Below, piece by piece: positions 5,903 to 9,045 of a stretch of DNA of 9,045 bases (positions within the stretch are counted from its first letter, which is position 1; every line of letters starts with the position of its first letter). The notes under the pieces are model-generated. The model was not told the origin of the DNA. It saw only the letters and a program-made list of their open reading frames with translations, and ran no database searches. Source of the stretch: UBA6901 sp035256085 (GTDB lineage Bacteria > Pseudomonadota > Gammaproteobacteria > Acidiferrobacterales > UBA6901); contig DATEYP010000241.1 in NCBI GenBank assembly GCA_035256085.1, positions 1-9,045 on the forward strand, in the 5' to 3' direction. Made by a program: the position numbers and the translations under genes.

Positions 5903-6916
5903 TTATCCCGGCAGCAGCGGACTTTTTCCCGGCGCACCGGGCACTTCCCGCACCAGGCGCGGCACCAGATAACCCGGCAAGCAGGCATTGATTCCGGCAT
6001 GCAGGGCAAGCGCCGTTTCGTCTCTCACCTCGAAGTGCGCCGCACCCTGAACGCGGTCGAGCAGATGCAGGTAGTAAGGCAGCACCCCGGCGGCGAACAA
6101 GGTCTCGCTCAGCATGGCCAGCGCCTCGACGCTGTCGTTCACGCCGCGCAGCAGCACCGACTGGTTTAAGAGCAGGATGCCGCGTTCGGCGAGGCGCACG
6201 CAGGCCTGGCGCACCGGGGTATCGAGTTCCTGCGCGTGGTTGGCGTGCAGTACCAACACCACGCGCAGGCGCGTTCCCGCCAGGGCATCGCACAGCAACG
6301 GCGTGATGCGCTCCGGCAACACCACCGGCAGGCGCGAATGCACACGCAGGCGGGTCACGTGCGGAAGGCGAGCCAATTGCTGCACGAAACCGGCCAGGCG
6401 CCGGTCGGACAGCGTGAGCGGGTCGCCGCCGCTGAGAATCACTTCCGTGATCGAACTATCCGCGCCGATGGTGTCGAGCGCGACGCGCCAGCCGTCGGCG
6501 GAGGCGTTCGCCTGCTCGTAAGGAAAGTGGCGGCGGAAGCAATATCGGCAATGCACGGCACAGGCCCCGGTTGCCGTGAGCAGCACCCGGCCCTGGTATT
6601 TGTGCAGCACCCCGGGCGCCTGCGTGGCCGCACGCTCGCCGACCGGATCGGTACCGAATCCGGGGACCGGCAGCAGCTCCGCCGCCAGCGGCAACACCTG
6701 GCGCAACAAGGGATCATTTGGGTCACCCCGGCGCATGCGCGCGACGAAACCGCGCGGCACCCGCAAAGGGAATGCCCGGCCTGCGATGCGGGCGGCCGGC
6801 AGCCACTCGGGACCAAGTCCAAGCACATCGAGCAATTCGGCCGGGTCGGTGATTGCCTGCGCCAGGGCAATTTGCCAGCCGGGCACCTGCCGTAATAATT
6901 GAGTTCCGGGTATCAT
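5903..6916 (-). CDS. epmB: EF-P beta-lysylation enzyme EpmB (lysine 2,3-aminomutase)
   Basis: EpmB is a radical SAM, PLP-dependent aminomutase that converts (S)-alpha-lysine to (R)-beta-lysine, which EpmA then attaches to EF-P. The 337-aa product is close to E. coli EpmB (342 aa). The radical SAM cluster motif is C119-x3-C123-x2-C126 (CAVHCRYC), followed by the conserved FRRHFPYE. SGGDPL (162-167) is the SAM-contacting glycine motif, HANHAQE (224-230) is a family hallmark, and the PLP lysine is probably K331 near the C terminus (APGKSPL). The protein lacks the long extra C-terminal region of catabolic lysine 2,3-aminomutases, which supports EpmB over KamA. It is divergent from efp-epmA across a 281-bp gap. 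The start at 6916 matches the family N terminus. Confidence 0.96.
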   Translation of the reverse strand: MIPGTQLLRQVPGWQIALAQAITDPAELLDVLGLGPEWLPAARIAGRAFPLRVPRGFVARMRRGDPNDPLLRQVLPLAAELLPVPGFGTDPVGERAATQAPGVLHKYQGRVLLTATGACAVHCRYCFRRHFPYEQANASADGWRVALDTIGADSSITEVILSGGDPLTLSDRRLAGFVQQLARLPHVTRLRVHSRLPVVLPERITPLLCDALAGTRLRVVLVLHANHAQELDTPVRQACVRLAERGILLLNQSVLLRGVNDSVEALAMLSETLFAAGVLPYYLHLLDRVQGAAHFEVRDETALALHAGINACLPGYLVPRLVREVPGAPGKSPLLPG

Positions 6917-6963
6917 AGCGCCCCAATCTTACCTGAGTCGCGCAGCAATGCGCGCACGGCGAC

Positions 6964-7060
6964 GTGCAGGATGCACAAGTGTCGCGAAGGCCAGCGACCG
7001 CCAGGGATGGCGGGAGGTAGAGCAATGCAGGAGCAATTGCCGAGATGGCCGTGAGCGACC
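6964..7060. repeat. small-hairpin repeat cluster between epmB and efp
   Basis: Part of the 281-bp gap between divergent epmB and efp. GTGCA-GGA-TGCAC (6964-6976) and CCGCCA-GGGA-TGGCGG (6998-7013) are perfect hairpins with purine loops. The next stretch, up to GCCGAGATGGCC, contains GCAAT...ATTGC symmetry around an AGGAGCA centre. I see no reading frame worth calling. The divergent promoters must lie in or beside this DNA, but no sigma70 pair stands out. Confidence 0.5.
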
Positions 7061-7094
7061 TCGCCTCGACCGAAGTATGGATTCTCACCAACTT

Positions 7095-7158
7095 CCCCTC
7101 TCCCTCTGGGAGAGGGTAAAGGGTGAGGGCCCTCCGGGAGAGGGAATGAGGGTGAGGG
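7095..7158. repeat. purine-rich repeat in the efp leader
   Basis: CCCTCTCCC-TCT-GGGAGAGGG (7096-7116) is a perfect 9-bp-stem hairpin. The unit GGGAGAGGGtaaaGGGTGAGGG (7108-7129) is then repeated, with small changes, at 7136-7158. It ends about 40 bp before the efp start codon. Sequences of this CCCTCTCCCTCTGGGAGAGGG kind are, to my knowledge, dispersed between genes in many beta- and gammaproteobacteria. Confidence 0.75.
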
Positions 7159-7197
7159 CGGTTTTGATTGATGTCAACTTAAACAGCAAGGTGTTTC

Positions 7198-7761
7198 ATG
7201 GCGACGTACAGCACAAATGATTTCAAGGCCGGCCTCAAGGTGATGATCGACAACTCCCCGGGCGCAGTCGTGGAGAACGAGTTCGTCAAGCCCGGAAAAG
7301 GTCAGGCGTTCAACCGCGTGAAAATCCGCAACCTCAAGACCGGACGCATCATCGAACGCACGTTCAAGTCGGGCGATACCCTCGAAGCCGCGGACGTGGT
7401 GGACGTGGAAATGCAATATCTTTACAACGACGGCGAATTCTTTCACTTCATGAACCCGGTAACCTACGAGCAGTTCGGCGCCGACAAGGCCACCGTGGGC
7501 GACACCGCCAAGTGGCTCAAGGAACAGGATGTATGCATCATCACACTCTGGAACGGCATACCGCTGAGCGTCGAGCCGCCGCACACCGTGGTTCTCAAGA
7601 TTGTGGAAACCGATCCGGGCCTGAAGGGCGACACGTCGGGCGGCGGCGGCAAACCGGCCACGCTCGAGACCGGCGCGGTGGTGCGCGTACCGCTGTTCAT
7701 CCAGAACGGCGAGTCGATCAAGTGCAACACCCGCACCGGCGAATACATCTCGCGCGCCTGA
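7198..7761 (+). CDS. efp: translation elongation factor P
   Basis: EF-P binds between the P and E sites of the ribosome and promotes peptide bond formation at consecutive prolines. The 187-aa product is full length for the family (188 aa in E. coli), with the three beta-barrel domains of a tRNA-shaped protein. The modification loop reads FVKPGKGQAF, putting the modified lysine at position 34, as in the lysine-type (EpmA/EpmB-modified) EF-Ps rather than the rhamnosylated arginine type. The C-terminal signature around NGESIKCNTRTGEYISRA is conserved. The ATG at 7198 has an AAGGTG ribosome site at suitable spacing. epmA follows after 4 bp, and epmB is divergent upstream, so substrate and both modifying enzymes are together. 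Confidence 0.98.
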   Translation: MATYSTNDFKAGLKVMIDNSPGAVVENEFVKPGKGQAFNRVKIRNLKTGRIIERTFKSGDTLEAADVVDVEMQYLYNDGEFFHFMNPVTYEQFGADKATVGDTAKWLKEQDVCIITLWNGIPLSVEPPHTVVLKIVETDPGLKGDTSGGGGKPATLETGAVVRVPLFIQNGESIKCNTRTGEYISRA

Positions 7762-7765
7762 TCCG

Positions 7766-8767
7766 ATGAGGCAGCACACTTCCGGCGGCTGGCAACCATC
7801 CGCCTCGCTGGAAGTTCTCAGGCTGCGCGCCCGGATGCTGACCGGCATCCGGACATTCTTTTCCGAACGCGGCGTGCTGGAGGTCGAAACACCCTGCCTG
7901 TCCTCTGCCGCCACGCCCGATCCGGCGCTGCTGAGTTTCACGACGCGCTATACCGGTCCGCTGTTTCCGCAGGGACAGACGCTGTACCTGCATACCTCGC
8001 CGGAATTCCCCATGAAGCGCCTGCTCGCGGCCGGCAGCGGCTCGATCTACCAGGTCTGCAGGGTGTTCCGCGACGGCGAAGCCGGACGGTTGCACAACCC
8101 TGAATTTACGCTGCTCGAATGGTATCGGACGGGCTTTGATACGGAGCAACTCATGGCCGAGGTGGAAGCGCTGACGCGACAGCTGCTCGGTGAGCACGTG
8201 TCGCTCGCCGCAAGCGAGAAACTGAGTTATCGAGAAGCCTTTCAGCAGCACGCCCATCTCGACCCGCACACCGCCACGGCCCAGGATTTCGCGCAGGCCG
8301 CGCGCGCACATGAAATCCACGCACCGCCCGCGCTCGACGCGCATCACGATGTCGCCATCTGGCGCGATCTGCTGCTCACCCACCTGATCGAACCCAGGCT
8401 GGGGCAGGGCCGGCTCACCTTTCTGTATGACTATCCGGCCTCGCAGGCCTCGCTGGCACGCGTGCGGCCCGGCAGCCCGCCGCTCGCCGAACGTTTCGAG
8501 CTGTACTGGAACGGCACGGAGCTGGCGAACGGTTTCCACGAACTCGCCGACGCCAGCGAGCAGCGCACGCGCTTCGAGCGCCAGCAACATGCACGTTCAG
8601 TTGAACATCGGCCGACGGTAGCGCTCGATGAAAATCTGTTGGCGGCACTGGCCAGCGGGCTTCCGGACTGTTCCGGCGTTGCGCTCGGCTTCGACCGGCT
8701 GGTCATGCTCGCATCCGGCGCGCGCACTATTGGCGAGGTCATCGCCTTCCCGCTCGACCGCGCCTGA
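7766..8767 (+). CDS. epmA: EF-P--(R)-beta-lysine ligase
   Basis: EpmA (also called GenX, PoxA or YjeA) is a lysyl-tRNA synthetase paralogue that activates (R)-beta-lysine and transfers it to Lys34 of EF-P instead of to tRNA. The 333-aa product consists only of the class II synthetase catalytic core; the N-terminal anticodon-binding domain of LysRS is missing, as expected. Motif 1 is GVLEVETPCLSSAATPDP (36-53). Motif 2 is IYQVCRVFRDGEAGRLHNPEFTLLEWY (94-120). Motif 3 is GVALGFDRLVML (304-315). TSPEFPMKRLL (77-87) is another family block. The start is 4 bp after the efp stop, so the two are cotranscribed and probably translationally coupled. A terminator hairpin overlaps the last codons. Confidence 0.96.
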   Translation: MRQHTSGGWQPSASLEVLRLRARMLTGIRTFFSERGVLEVETPCLSSAATPDPALLSFTTRYTGPLFPQGQTLYLHTSPEFPMKRLLAAGSGSIYQVCRVFRDGEAGRLHNPEFTLLEWYRTGFDTEQLMAEVEALTRQLLGEHVSLAASEKLSYREAFQQHAHLDPHTATAQDFAQAARAHEIHAPPALDAHHDVAIWRDLLLTHLIEPRLGQGRLTFLYDYPASQASLARVRPGSPPLAERFELYWNGTELANGFHELADASEQRTRFERQQHARSVEHRPTVALDENLLAALASGLPDCSGVALGFDRLVMLASGARTIGEVIAFPLDRA

Positions 8768-8782
8768 TGGCGCGGTTATTTT
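8757..8782 (+). terminator. Rho-independent terminator of efp-epmA
   Basis: ACCGCGCC (8757-8764) pairs perfectly with GGCGCGGT (8769-8776) around a TGAT loop, followed by TTATTTT. The left arm lies inside the last codons of epmA, the loop includes its stop codon, and the right arm runs into the first base of the dtd stop. On the minus strand no T run follows the stem, so it mainly serves the plus-strand operon. Confidence 0.75.
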
Positions 8783-9045
8783 GATTCCAGCCAGAACGTG
8801 ACCGGACCGTCATTGGTCAAGGTCACCTGCATGTCGGCGCCGAATGTTCCGTTTGCAACAATCGGGTGCTGTTTGCGTGCATTACTGAGCAGATAGGCAA
8901 ACAGGCGCCGCCCATCCTCCGGTGTTGCCGCCGGCGTGAAGCTGGCGCGCAGTCCCTTGCCGGTATCCGCCGCGAGCGTGAACTGCGGCACCAGCAACAA
9001 CCCGCCACCGATGTCGTGCACGCTGCGATTCATCTTGCCGTCCGC
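8776..9045 (-). CDS. dtd: D-aminoacyl-tRNA deacylase, partial (C-terminal 89 residues)
   Basis: Dtd hydrolyses D-amino acids from mischarged tRNAs, and also glycine from tRNA-Ala. The frame is open to the right edge, so about 55 N-terminal residues of the usual 145 are missing from the window. The visible part begins ADGKMNRSVHDIGG, with the typical K-M-N block. It contains VPQFTLAADT, the active-site strand, where most family members have S-Q-F-T-L. It ends with NDGPVTFWL, which holds the Gly-cisPro motif (GP) that gives chiral selectivity. The internal ATG in KMNRSV is not the start, because the conserved sequence continues upstream of it. The gene converges on epmA with 8 bp between the two coding ends. 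Confidence 0.92.
   Translation of the reverse strand, partial: ADGKMNRSVHDIGGGLLLVPQFTLAADTGKGLRASFTPAATPEDGRRLFAYLLSNARKQHPIVANGTFGADMQVTLTNDGPVTFWLESK

Noticed and set aside
5797..6009. A small minus-strand frame of 70 codons between epmB and the TerC-family gene
   Set aside because: Most of it overlaps the epmB 3' end out of frame, and the remainder has no ribosome site or recognisable sequence.

Overview
The window is ordinary chromosomal DNA of a high-GC gammaproteobacterium. Two gene neighbourhoods point there. The first is birA, coaX, a SPOR-domain gene and tRNA-Thr(UGU); in Pseudomonas and relatives this order leads into the tRNA/tuf cluster. The second is a complete EF-P beta-lysylation set (epmB, efp, epmA). 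I cannot name the genus. The abundance of short dispersed repeats suggests an environmental, perhaps sulfur-oxidizer-like lineage, but that is only a guess.

Layout. All genes from 1 to 6916 lie on the minus strand. In transcription order they are epmB (6916-5903), a TerC/YjbE-family membrane protein (5774-5088), a universal stress protein (4810-4382), a lipoprotein-type polysaccharide deacetylase (3911-3066), birA (2840-1872), coaX (1711-869), a SPOR-domain membrane protein (872-186) and tRNA-Thr(UGU) (75-1). On the plus strand efp (7198-7761) and epmA (7766-8767) form an operon divergent from epmB. It ends in a hairpin terminator that touches the stop codon of a convergent dtd gene, which is cut by the right edge.

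Function. BirA and CoaX serve biotin and coenzyme A metabolism. EpmA and EpmB together attach (R)-beta-lysine to Lys34 of EF-P, which relieves ribosome stalling at polyproline. Dtd removes D-amino acids from mischarged tRNA. The SPOR protein and the deacetylase probably act at the cell envelope.

I found no defence system, prophage, CRISPR array or new multigene system. The unusual content is in the gaps and in one gene. Two 160-bp MITE-like elements have matching ends but a core inverted between them. A 17-bp inverted repeat separates birA from coaX. A paired-hairpin REP unit lies inside an 11-bp inverted repeat. A purine-rich repeat forms the efp leader. Small hairpins with a GGA/GGGA loop between CA and TG occur in the epmB-efp gap and, as a tandem in-frame pair, inside coaX.
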